NCBI GenBank assembly: GCA_044463125.1
Contig: JBIQMS010000019.1
Coordinates: forward strand, 11,575-75,574
Origin: CAYMZZ01 sp044463125
Lineage (GTDB): Bacteria > Bacteroidota > Bacteroidia > Chitinophagales > Chitinophagaceae
DNA: 64,000 bases
Direction of reading: 5' to 3'
The notes beneath the pieces are model-generated. The model was not told the origin of the DNA, made no database searches, and saw nothing but the letters and a program-made list of their open reading frames with translations. This document shows positions 33,667 through 44,600 of the stretch, piece after piece (the first letter of the stretch is position 1; every line of letters begins with the position of its first letter). Made by a program: the position numbers and the translations under genes.

Positions 33667-34755
33667 ATGAGAAACCCTTCTATTTCCCATTTTGCGGTAT
33701 TAAGCAAGACGATCCTGCTTTCCATACTGTTAATATCAGTAAGCCCTCAGATTATTTGGGCAGATCCCCGCACGGATGATAAGCCCTCAGATATCAGGGC
33801 TACCTATACCATTTTTCAACCTACGGATGCGCCAGTGAACGTAGACGCTAATGACGGCAATGCCGTTGAGTTAGGAACCAAATTCAGGACTTCACAAGCT
33901 GGGCGAGTGAGGGCTATCCGCTATTACAAGAGTTCCGGATTTACGGGTACCAGAACGGGTCATTTATGGTCGTCCACTGGCACTATGCTTGCGGAGGTAC
34001 AGTTCACCAATGAAACGTCATCTGGATGGCAGGAAGCAGAGTTGTCTGTACCTGTAGATATCAGCAGCAACACCACCTATATTGTTTCTTACTTCAGCAG
34101 CAGCGGTCATTATTGTTATACCTCGGGCCTGTTTGCCAGTGCGGGCATTACTAACGGACCTTTGACTGCTTTGGCCGACGGTGTTGATGGTGGAAATGGT
34201 TTGTATGATTATTCGGCCACTTCTACTTTCCCTACCACCACCTATTCATCAAGTTCCTATTATGTGGATGTGGTGTTTGAGCCAGGCACTTCAGGTATAT
34301 TTTATGGTACCAGCAATTATGTTCCCCGGTTTGAATCTCCAGGTTCTATTGTAAACGGATCAATTTATGATGATGGGAGCCGTGTTGGCATTGGTACCAC
34401 CGATGTTGCTGACAATAATTTTAAACTCTTTGTTGAATCGGGAGTACGTACCCGAAAGGTAAAGGTGGATCAGGACAACTGGCCTGATTATGTATTCCTG
34501 GAAGGTTATCCGCTTTTGTCGCTTGACTCACTCAAGGCATTTATCAGGAACAATGGGCATTTACCTTCAGTTCCATCTGCTGATAGAGTTTCTATGGATG
34601 GCCTCGATCTGGGTCAGACTCAGGCAACGCTTCTCATGAAAATTGAGGAAATGACACTTTACATTATTCAACTTAATGAAGAAATGGCAAAACTAAAGGC
34701 TCAAATTGAATCAATGCGGAAAGTGGAAAGGGATTCTCGGCAAAAAACCAACTAA
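33667..34755 (+). CDS. Exported DUF4082 protein with tail-fibre-like C-terminus
   Basis: This 362-residue protein has a signal-like N-terminus (residues 1-35). A DUF4082 domain covers about 45-205, with VELGTKFRTSQAGRVRAIRY, LWSSTGTMLAEVQFTNETSS and TTYIVSYFSSSGHYCYT. This is a beta-sandwich found in secreted and surface proteins. The C-terminal 100 residues (LKAFIRNNGHLPSVPSADRV, then a coiled coil from about 320) resemble the oligomerisation tail of many Bacteroidota surface and tail-fibre-like proteins. It is the first gene of the Rhs operon, 1 bp before the next. A surface binding or scaffold role is inference. Confidence 0.8.
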   Translation: MRNPSISHFAVLSKTILLSILLISVSPQIIWADPRTDDKPSDIRATYTIFQPTDAPVNVDANDGNAVELGTKFRTSQAGRVRAIRYYKSSGFTGTRTGHLWSSTGTMLAEVQFTNETSSGWQEAELSVPVDISSNTTYIVSYFSSSGHYCYTSGLFASAGITNGPLTALADGVDGGNGLYDYSATSTFPTTTYSSSSYYVDVVFEPGTSGIFYGTSNYVPRFESPGSIVNGSIYDDGSRVGIGTTDVADNNFKLFVESGVRTRKVKVDQDNWPDYVFLEGYPLLSLDSLKAFIRNNGHLPSVPSADRVSMDGLDLGQTQATLLMKIEEMTLYIIQLNEEMAKLKAQIESMRKVERDSRQKTN

Positions 34756-34756
34756 T

Positions 34757-37045
34757 ATGACCAGCAGGAAACATCCAGCCATATTATTTTTCCTTCTGGG
34801 GGCTTTTTGTCACATGAAAACCGTAAATGCGCAGGAATCAGGCATTGGGTCAAATCCGGTTCTTCAATCAGTTAAAGACAAATTTAACCTGTTTGGAAAG
34901 GGGAAAACTATCTCATTGTCTGATGTTCAATTGAATACTGAATATTTTAATACGGGCGATAGCGCCAAAGGTATCGGTTCCAATGCCATTGGCCCAATGC
35001 GATATGGCATCTATGCGAGTGCCAGGCTTCATGTTCTGCACATTCCTTTTCAGCTTCGGTATCAGGCTATAGATGGGCTTGGTACGCTGATGTCGCCTAC
35101 TACAAGTAGCTTCTACACTGGAAATTTCGATGTGGACGCCTATAGGCAATTGTTGATACAAAAGGTTATGGAGCAGGTGCGACCAGACCAGGTAATGCCA
35201 ATCATCAAGTCGCGGATGGATGAGATCAGGGCCAGATATGAAAGGAAGCTTGCGAATGAATTGCAGGAAATTGGAAGTCGGATGCTTCTGGAAAAAAGTA
35301 AAGGGTTGGTTTCTGTTGAAACATTGCGAAACCTGAGTTATTCAGATCCGGTTGCATTGCGCAACACTGTTTTTTCAGGTTTAAGTCTGGATCGGTACCG
35401 GGAAATGCTGGCTAAAAGAGATGAGCTATTGAAGATGAAGCCGGCTTCCTCGCTTGATAGCATAGCTGCATATCGTGAAGCAGAGGAGTATATCCGTGAC
35501 TATAATGGCAGAACTGAAGTTCTTGAGCTGGTTATGAATGCAAGGAAAGCGCTTGCCGCAGATCCTTCATTCAGCGAGCTGGCTTCGCATTTCCCTTTTA
35601 CTAAAGAAAAATTTCGGCAGTATCTGAAGAATCCGAAAAATCTGAATGAAATAATAGCTCGGTTTGGCCAATTGTCGGGAATACAAAAAGTCTTCACCCG
35701 TCTGACCCACGTCAACCTGGGTCAAAATCCTTTGAAGGGGGGGGACTTCGAGTTCAAAAACGTGCTAAATAATGGGCTGGACCTGGGAATGATGAGCTCT
35801 AAAATGAATGCGGCACTCAAGGTAGGGAAGAAAAATCATGTTAATAAATGGATGCGTACAGGCCTCAACAGCATTGTAGAAAACGAATATTCAGGGTTGC
35901 TGGGCATGCAGATTGCAAGGGGAACGCAAGGGTTAACGCAGCAAACCCTGTCGGTCAACTTCTTCAATTTTGCCAATGGTCCGGTTCAGGCCGGACGTCC
36001 TGACTCATACTTAACTTCTTTTTTGCCCAATGCCAGGCGGCAGGATGCTGTAGTTACTTACGGCATCGGATTTAATCTGGGGTCGGGGCATAATCTGAAA
36101 GTAGATGTTTCCAAGTCATTGGGAACCTATCGAAATATGCTTGACGCTGACAGTGGTTTGTCGCAAAAGTCGGCGGCTGCATCCTTGCTGGGCTCTTCGG
36201 GTTTTGCCAATTATGCCGCTGCGCTTGACTACAAGGGTCAGCTTTTGAAAACAAAAGTTGATCTGCAGGTATCAAAAGTTGGCCTGGGTTACAATAATCC
36301 CGGCAATTTTATGCTAAACAGGGGGCAGACAAGAGTTAAATGGGGATTGACCCGCGACCTGCTGAAGCGAAAACTGCAGGTTCGGTATTTAGGAGAATTT
36401 CGTCAGCAGCATTTTGATCCCCAAAAAAGGTTTCGCTATCACAGCTTGCTCTCCCGGTTTCAGGGTGCCTTCAGAATGAGAAAAGGCAATCGCCTGTCAG
36501 TGGGTTACCAAAGAAGTGATTTTCGAACTACCATGCCTGATACTAAGCTGGACAATGGTGGACTTGAGTTGTGGCAGGCAACGGGCAGTTTCCGCTTTCG
36601 ATGGAAGAAAATACCGATATTCTATACAACAAATCTTAATTGGCAGTCATTAAGCGTTCCTTCTTCACCAGGTTTATTCTACAAAACCCGTTCCCTGCTG
36701 CTGATGAACAACTTTTCCGCTTCGCTTGGAAAGAATGTTCTGGGTCTGACCTTGTTTGCGAATATTTCAAATGACCGGGACTATTTTTTTAATACTTCTA
36801 CCTATAGTTCGGAGCTCAGTTATAGCTATAGGGTCGGCAAATTGTTTCAGATAAACAGCAGCCTTGGGTATTTCTCTAACCTTGGCTGGAATAATCAGAT
36901 TGGCACAAGACAGCAAATTTCAGGACGCCTGTTGCGCTCATGGGATATTTCCATGGGTTTTGATATAAAAAGGGCCATACGGACTGTACGGTCAGATATG
37001 GCTAATCTTATGTTTATGCATGCAACATTAACTTATCGGAGATAG
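34757..37045 (+). CDS. Outer-membrane beta-barrel-like protein of the Rhs operon
   Basis: This 762-residue protein has a signal peptide (MTSRKHPAILFFLLGAFCHM and following, cleavage near VNAQE). A helical, charged region lies at about 100-310, and then a long beta-rich region to the C-terminus with many alternating polar/hydrophobic strands and an aromatic-rich end (FMHATLTYRR). This fits an outer-membrane barrel with a periplasmic helical part. I recognise no named family. The ATG at 34757, 1 bp after the previous stop, is preferred over the upstream in-frame start at 34706. It could be an export or anchoring pore for the Rhs proteins; that is inference from context. Confidence 0.7.
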   Translation: MTSRKHPAILFFLLGAFCHMKTVNAQESGIGSNPVLQSVKDKFNLFGKGKTISLSDVQLNTEYFNTGDSAKGIGSNAIGPMRYGIYASARLHVLHIPFQLRYQAIDGLGTLMSPTTSSFYTGNFDVDAYRQLLIQKVMEQVRPDQVMPIIKSRMDEIRARYERKLANELQEIGSRMLLEKSKGLVSVETLRNLSYSDPVALRNTVFSGLSLDRYREMLAKRDELLKMKPASSLDSIAAYREAEEYIRDYNGRTEVLELVMNARKALAADPSFSELASHFPFTKEKFRQYLKNPKNLNEIIARFGQLSGIQKVFTRLTHVNLGQNPLKGGDFEFKNVLNNGLDLGMMSSKMNAALKVGKKNHVNKWMRTGLNSIVENEYSGLLGMQIARGTQGLTQQTLSVNFFNFANGPVQAGRPDSYLTSFLPNARRQDAVVTYGIGFNLGSGHNLKVDVSKSLGTYRNMLDADSGLSQKSAAASLLGSSGFANYAAALDYKGQLLKTKVDLQVSKVGLGYNNPGNFMLNRGQTRVKWGLTRDLLKRKLQVRYLGEFRQQHFDPQKRFRYHSLLSRFQGAFRMRKGNRLSVGYQRSDFRTTMPDTKLDNGGLELWQATGSFRFRWKKIPIFYTTNLNWQSLSVPSSPGLFYKTRSLLLMNNFSASLGKNVLGLTLFANISNDRDYFFNTSTYSSELSYSYRVGKLFQINSSLGYFSNLGWNNQIGTRQQISGRLLRSWDISMGFDIKRAIRTVRSDMANLMFMHATLTYRR

Positions 37046-37052
37046 CTAGATT

Positions 37053-38159
37053 ATGAAACTACGCCGCTTAATATTAATCATCGCCACCATTTTAGGAACC
37101 TATGCGGGTTTGAAAGCACAAGTGGTTTTCAATTTTGTACCAGAGGTATATGCCCGAACTATTGATGGACTTTCAGCCTGTGTGCTCATCAATAGCTCAG
37201 GGGCTTCCGTCAATGGTCACGTAAATATTACGGTGAGTGAATTGAACTCCGGAAATGAAATCCTGACCATCCTTACGGCACCGGCAACATACGCGCCGGG
37301 TTCGAATCAGATTTCACCACAGGCATTTCATGCGGCGCAGTTTCAGTTTTCTAATAGCAACCTGGCGGCAATCATCAACCAAACGAGGCAGATTCCGCCC
37401 GGCTCTTACCAGTTTTGCTTCGAGTTTGTTCCCGGGAATCACAATATGCCGGCTATGGAATCTTGTTTCGAAGCTTTGGTGCAGCCGTTGGTTCCCATTT
37501 CTTTGATTCAGCCGATGGATCAGGACACTATTTGTAATAAACGCCCCCTATTAACCTGGCAACCTCCACTTCCACTGCAGGCAAACATGCGGTTTCGCCT
37601 TCAATTAACGGAGAAAAGAGAGGGACAGGGGCCAGAAGCTCTGTTGCAAACAGTACCCCTGCTTTTGCTGGACCAAATTATTGGCAGTAGCCTGGTTTAT
37701 CCTTCCAACTATCCCGAGCTAATTGAAGGGCGAACATATTATTGGCAGGTCTTCGCTTATCAAAACGGATTGATTGTTTCCACTTCTGAAATCTGGGAGT
37801 TCACTGTTCAGTGCCAGGAAGAAACTCCTGCTTCGCCGGGTTTCAGTTACCGCGAGCTCCGGTCAATTGCAAACGGGAATTACTATTATGCGAATCGATT
37901 TCTGAGGTTCTCCCTCAACAATCCCTATGTAGCTTATGGCTTGAATTACACAGTTACAAGTTTAAAGAATGGAAATGAAACGATCAGGGATCTTCCAAAA
38001 ATCCAGGTGAAGCCTGGTCATAATCAAATTGATATTGATTTATCCCTGGCGGGCCTGGTAGATGGAAATGAATATTTGTTGCGTGTTTCACCATTCAATG
38101 AACAGCCTGTGCAAGTGCGGTTCATTTACAAAGAAAATCCGGAAGAACTAAAACCATGA
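37053..38159 (+). CDS. Exported fibronectin-like protein of the Rhs operon
   Basis: This 368-residue protein has a signal peptide (MKLRRLILIIATILGTYAGL, then KAQ). A beta-sandwich region covers about 20-150. A second unit at about 155-270 contains RPLLTWQPPLP, FRLQLTEKREGQ and GRTYYWQVFAYQNGLIVSTS, with the strand pattern of a fibronectin type III or similar module; another follows to the C-terminus. No catalytic residues are apparent. It lies 7 bp after the barrel gene, and its stop overlaps the next start as ATGA. It probably has a structural or adaptor role outside the cell membrane. Confidence 0.7.
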   Translation: MKLRRLILIIATILGTYAGLKAQVVFNFVPEVYARTIDGLSACVLINSSGASVNGHVNITVSELNSGNEILTILTAPATYAPGSNQISPQAFHAAQFQFSNSNLAAIINQTRQIPPGSYQFCFEFVPGNHNMPAMESCFEALVQPLVPISLIQPMDQDTICNKRPLLTWQPPLPLQANMRFRLQLTEKREGQGPEALLQTVPLLLLDQIIGSSLVYPSNYPELIEGRTYYWQVFAYQNGLIVSTSEIWEFTVQCQEETPASPGFSYRELRSIANGNYYYANRFLRFSLNNPYVAYGLNYTVTSLKNGNETIRDLPKIQVKPGHNQIDIDLSLAGLVDGNEYLLRVSPFNEQPVQVRFIYKENPEELKP

Positions 38160-38635
38160 TCTTAAGTAAAATAATTACTGGAATAATTATCTGTGGGAGC
38201 TTGTTGATGGCTTGTTCAGCGAAAAGAGAACCTGAAGCCTTACCCAACCTGCATGCGTCATTGCGGAGCTATGCAAGTGTTGCAGTTTGGGTAGATAGAA
38301 TCAACTGTGACCGTATAATGAATAGCGGGAATGCCGGGGAGTTTCAATGTTACAGGATCGGACGTTTGGATAGTTCAAGAATATCAAGGCCTGATGAGGC
38401 GACACGAAGCGGCTTTGATAAATACTGGCAGTACGAAATGTGGAAGGATTGGGGAATGGTTGTTGAAAACGACACTATTCGGCCTGTATTTTATGAGGCG
38501 GAAAGTACAATAAATGCTTACCAGCGTACGGCAATCCTGGTCTTTGAGAACAATAGGGATGGAATGGTTGATACGCTAGTGTACACAGACAGGTTTGGCG
38601 GAGGCACTTATGCTCATTATATAGATAGAAACTAA
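38156..38635 (+). CDS. Small lipoprotein of the Rhs operon, unknown function
   Basis: This 159-residue protein starts with a lipoprotein signal (MILSKIITGIIICGSLLMAC, with the lipid-modified Cys at residue 20). The rest is a compact mixed domain without a family I recognise, including VWVDRINCDRIMNSG and FDKYWQYEMWKDWGMVVEND. The start overlaps the previous stop by ATGA, so it is translationally coupled to the fibronectin-like protein. It is probably on the periplasmic face of a membrane. Because it lies upstream of the toxin gene, it is less likely than the downstream genes to be an immunity protein. Confidence 0.7.
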   Translation: MILSKIITGIIICGSLLMACSAKREPEALPNLHASLRSYASVAVWVDRINCDRIMNSGNAGEFQCYRIGRLDSSRISRPDEATRSGFDKYWQYEMWKDWGMVVENDTIRPVFYEAESTINAYQRTAILVFENNRDGMVDTLVYTDRFGGGTYAHYIDRN

Positions 38636-38650
38636 ATTAAAGGTTCGCTT

Positions 38651-41600
38651 ATGTTCCTATTTGGAAGCCGCAGGATTGTGGCGGTATTTTTTCTGTTTAT
38701 TTTTTCGGTACAGTTGTTTTGGCCGGCTGTCACTTATGCGTTGACAACAGGACCTTCACAGCCTGAAATGCAGAAGTTTGAAGCGGCAGGCACGGGCGAC
38801 CTGGTGGATATGTTCACCGGCGACCTGAAGTATAACCTTCCACTACTGGATGTGGGCGGCTATCCGGTTAACCTTTCTTATCAGTCGGGAACCGGAATGG
38901 AAGAGGAAGCCAGTTGGGTAGGTATGGGATGGACGCTTAACCCCGGCGCACTCACCAGGCAGATGCGAGGTCTTCCAGACGATTTTGATGGACAGGCCAC
39001 TCAAAGAGATTTAATTGAAAAGGATTACGATAGAAAAGAGTTCCGGAAAGTGGGAGGAAACTTTGTCGCAAAGAACACCTTGCTCGGTATTGAAGTTGGA
39101 AATCCCCAACTGAAGTTGAGTGTATATAAGGACAATTACTATGGAATAGGGGCATCCATCGGTGCTTCATTGAACTTCAATTTGTCCAAAGCCGGTAAAT
39201 CCGATCTCACTGCGAGCCTTGGCCTCGACTTCAACTCGGATATAAGAGATGGTCTTGATATTAATCCCAGTTTCTCCCTATCCCGCGCAATCGACCATCT
39301 TGATAGTGAGGGATCTGGTTCGGCCAGCTATTCAGTAGGACCCAATTACAATACAAGGGCCGGACTAAAAAGTATTGCCATTTCGTACAACAATCAGGTC
39401 AGGATCGATAAGGATAGTAAGATCCGGAATATGAGCGGATCGGCCGTAACTTATTTTGGTCAAACCTATACGCCCAGCATCAAGACTAATACATCCAATA
39501 CCAGTTTTTCATTTAACGGTGATTTTGGGTCTAAAATCACAGCATGGTATAAAGGCGTTGGAGGAGGTGGGTTTTATTATGCGGAGAAGGTGAAGGACAA
39601 AAACGTAAAAGTGCCTGCGTATGGATACCTGAACTATCTGAAAGGTAGAAAGGATGTGGACGCCCTGCTCGATTTTAACCGGGAAAAGGAGGCGCCCTTT
39701 ATTCCTTCCGCACCATCCATTCCCATCCCCGTAGCCACCCCCGACCTCTACCTGGCTACTGGCCAGGCAGGTTCTATGCAGTTTCGGCCCCAGTTTGCCG
39801 GAAACTATGTTGTTTTCGACAAGCAGTACCAAAACCTGGGTGTTGATGCCAATGGTGGTTTCACTTTTGGTGCCGGTAATATCTTCCTGGGTGGAGTACG
39901 ATTGGATGCAAGTGCCACCACAACCAGAACGGGAAAATGGGTTAATGGTAATAACTACCTCAATAGTGCCGAAGCCGAATTTGAAACGGGACTAACGCGT
40001 GAAAGGCCAGTATCCTTTAAGCAGTCAGGCGAATTGCTGATTAATAATCCCGGTTATTGGTCACAATTGGGTGGTGATCGCGCTGCCAAAACGATTTTGC
40101 TACCGGGTATGAATACGGGGCTCGGACTTACCGGTCGTACTGGCAGCTACGCCCTTCCCGACGAAGGCCTGAAGAAGACGACACCCGACAAGAAGGTCAA
40201 CAATTTTCAATACCTCAATAATCTCCAGGCAAAAAACCAGGGATTGAATAAAGCAGAACAGGCCACTCTTCAGCAAACAGACCTTTACCGGAAAGCGCAT
40301 CACATGTCGGAAGTAACCATTACAGATGGTAACGGACAGCGCATGGTGTATGGCATCCCTGTGTACAATACTTACCAGGAGGAAGTAAGTTTTTCCGTGG
40401 CGGCACCAACCGGTAATGCGGAAAAGATAGCGCGCCGAACCGGATTAATATCCTATACTGTTGACCCCGGCAATAACGATAAACCGCTCTACAAATATGG
40501 CCGCGACGAATTATATAGCCGCGAGCGGATGCCGGGATATGCAACCGGATTTCTTCTCACCGGGGTATTATCTCCGGATTACGTAGATGTGACCGGAGAT
40601 GGAATCACGGATGATGACCTGGGGGGAGCCGTCAAATTTTCGTATGACCGGCATACAAAGAATTACAAGTGGAGGGCGCCATTCCAGGCCAACATGGCAA
40701 ACTACAACGAGGGCCTCTTAAGTGATCCGAAGGATGATAAAGCCAACTATGTATATGGTGAGAAGGAGCTTTGGTACCTGAAGACGATTGAGAGTAAAAC
40801 CATGATTGCTGTGTTTCACACGCAGGATCGGCTCGATGCATTGGGCGTAATCAGTCGTCACGGTGGACTGGATAATCAAACTACCCAACGAAAACTGGAA
40901 AAGATTGTCCTGTATAGCAAAGCCGACTATGTTAAAAATGGTGCGACCAACGCCGTACCCATTAAAACGGTGCATTTCGAATATGATTATTCCTTGTATC
41001 CCGGTTCGCCGAACAGTACCGCGCCGGGTCAGGGTCGGCTAACGCTGAAAAAAGTCTGGTTCACTTTTGGAAAGAATAACAGGGGCGCTTCCAATCCTTA
41101 TGTGTTCAGTTACAAAGCGGACCCGATTAATGTTGGAACAATTGGCAATCTGCCACAACCCGACCCTACATTTACCGGGGATCCGCTTGATAAGGAATTA
41201 AATGAATTATATACCGAAAGGCAGGTTGACCGCTGGGGAACCTACAAGCAAAGCTGGTATAACCGCTTATTGGGTTCGGGTAATGGCACCAGCGCCATGA
41301 ATAATTCGGAATACCCTTATGCCCTTCAAAAAATTTCACCACCGTCCGGGGTAGCTGAAGCCGATTGGTCGGCGCTGATCGACCGGATGGCGGAAAGGTA
41401 TCAGCTCTACCAGGTGGAAACTCCTTCAGGTGGAATCATTACCGTGGATTACGAAAGCGACGATTATGCTTTCGTGCAGGATCGAAGGGCCATGAATATG
41501 TATTTCCTGAAGGGCATTGAAAATGCGGATCAAAGTACCGGGCTTGTCAACGCAAATCGCATTGCTATTCATTTGCCAGTGCCGGTGGCAAATTACCAGG

Positions 41601-44600
41601 AGTTCAAAGAACTCTATCTGCGCAATGCCGATGGCACCTATCTCAACAAGATTTACTATAAGTTTTACACCGATATGGACAATTATTCCAGCCAGGCGAA
41701 AGCCAAGCACTGGGAATATGTGTACGGTTATGCGGAAATATTGGATGAGGGTTCCACTGCAAGTGGAAATACCGTATTTCTTTCTTTGAAGAAACGTAAT
41801 GGCTATAATCCTATTGCCAAAGGCGCCTGGCAAATGTTGCGTACGGAACTCCCTCAATATGCCTATGACGGATACGACAATAGCAATGTAGGCAGCGACC
41901 TGGTAGCTGCCATCACTTCAATCTTTCAGGCAGTTAAAAATATAGGGGCGGAGCTAAAGTCGTTTGACAAGCGGGCAGCCAACAGGGGGTACGCGAACCA
42001 GGTTGATTTAAGCCGGAGCATGGTGCGTTTATACGTGCCTCGTAAAACAACCAGCGCATCTGCAACGCCCGTGAACAGGAAGAATGGTGGCGGCATACGG
42101 GTAAGAAAAGTGCAGATAAGCGATCAATGGTCGGAAATGACAGATGCCGCTGCTGGCGAAACCCGCAGTTATGGCCAGGTGTATGATTACGCCATCAGGG
42201 ATAAGGATGGCAATTATCTGATGTCTTCAGGCGTTGCGGCTTATGAACCCATGCTGGGCAATGAGGAGAATCCTTTTCGGGAGCCCATTCCATTTACTGA
42301 GCAGGTACACTGGCAGCGAGATCGGTACCATTATATCGAAAAGCCCTATTGTGAGTCCTATTTCCCGGGTCCATCCATTGGATATAGCCGTGTTAGCGTT
42401 ATTCCCTTTGGCGCCGATTATGATGGCAGCGGCAATCCAGTCAGACATACCGGTGAAATAATCCATGAGTTTTATACGGCAAGGGATTTCCCCACCCTGG
42501 TGGAGGAGCTCAGTCTCGATAAACGCGAATACCAGAACAGCCTGATCCTGAAACTTTTCACCTCCCGTTCCGTGCGGAAAGTGGCCACTTCGCAAGGTTT
42601 TACCGTTGTTATGAACGACATGCATGGGAAAGCCAAAAAGCTTAGCTATCTCAATAAGGCTGGCGATCTGGTAAGCTCCACTGAATATTTTTACCATGTG
42701 CAGGACCAGGATGCGGCACGCAAAGAGTTGAAGAGCAAAGTGCCGGTGCTGTTTTTTACGGGTAGTATTTCAGAGGAGATATTGGGTGAAGATATTGACT
42801 TTACCACCGACGTCAGGGAGAGCGATAGCCAGACCTATGGCCTGTCAACCGGGACCTATGCAGGAGCATTCTTCTTGGGGATTATTGGAATGGGTTATAC
42901 CACTTTCATTCCATTACCCATTTCAAGCCATACCCGGTATGCATCTATTTCGCTGGTAAAAGCCATCCATCGTACCGGCATAGTTACCAAAGTAGTTACC
43001 ACGCAGAATGGGTCCACCCTTGAGGCTGAAAACCTGCTTTGGGATCCCCTCACCGGGCAGGTGCTGCTCACCCGCAACCAAACGGAGTACGACAAAGCTA
43101 CCTACCAGTTCAATTTCCCGGCGCACATGGTGGCCGAATATAAATCTATGGGGCCGGTAAGCCAATACCTGGGTACGCTTTTTCCGAATATTGCCACCAA
43201 TTCTAATGGCGTTATTACTTCTATAACTCCGCTGTCACAGTATTCTTATATACATCCAGGCGATGAGCTGATACATGTCAGCGACGGCAATATGCCCAGA
43301 GGTTGGATCATCAAAGGTCCCAATGCTTCGAGCAACAATCCTGATTTTCGCCTGGTTGACCGTAATGGCGATTTCATCCAGGCTTCGGGATCCTGGCTGC
43401 TCGTTCGGTCAGGTAGGCGAAACCTTATGTCGGCCAGCGTAGGATCTATTGTGCTGATGGAAGATCCTCGCGTGGGTCTGCAACTCCAGATCGATGTAAG
43501 TAAGCGAATCCTCGATGCCAAAGCCTTAACCTATAAACAAGAATGGCCCATACCGGTGAACCAGGAATGGGCAGAGAACCCGGATCAGTGTACAAATATG
43601 CGCGAAGATTGTTTCCGTTATTTTATGATCCATGCTTTGGCCAAAACGGTTGCAGGCGCTGGCACAAATAATATCAGAAGAGCCTTCTTCAGTGAAGAAA
43701 ATGATGGAACAACCACAGGGAATGTGCATCTTGTAATGAATGAGGCCGGATGCAGTGAGTTTGCATCCGCTGATGGACAGTCCGTTTTGCCCTATTATTG
43801 GGAAACCTCCCTGCACACCACCCCACAATCAGGCGGAGGAATTGATTATGTAGTATCTCCGGGCGATCAAATTAAAATGGGGGATTATCAATTAAACATA
43901 ACTTCAGTACACCCCGATTTTTTGACTCTGGCCAATTCTCAGTTGACGGACGAAGCCCTACGAAACGAGCTGTCGGGTCATGTTGGAGGACAAACCGCCT
44001 TTATATATAAGTATTGTATAGTCAAAACAGGTGCTTGCGCTTATGAGTTTCGCAGGACCGACAATTGCTCAACGGTGGGCTCAGGTTTGCAAGTCTTTCC
44101 TGAATGTGGTACTTATCCTGAATGTAATTACACTTCATTACTAAGTTTTACCCTTGATTATTCTGGCCCACCAACTATGACCTGTGTGGATCCCGAAGGC
44201 AGAAGAATAAACCCATATCAAAAAGGAATCCTGGGTAATTGGCGACCCTTGCAAAGTTATGTGTACACGACAAGCCGCAATCAGGACGCGGGTATCAGTA
44301 GCCAGGTTGCTGGTACAGACATTAGGAATAATGGCTATTATAATCAGTTCACCAATTTCTGGAACTGGGAGCAGGGGAATTTAAAAGCCCAGGTGGACCC
44401 ATTGCAAAACTATCCCGCGTCTGACCTGAAGTCCCGCTGGGTATGGAGCAAACAGGCTGTTTACTATGATCAAATGGGGAATGAAACGGAGAGTGTTGAC
44501 GCTTTGGGCCGGTACGGCTCCGCCCTCTATGGCTATCAACAAACCCTGGCTACAGCCGTTGCCGCCAATAGCCGGCGCAATGAAATCGCTTTTGATGGAT

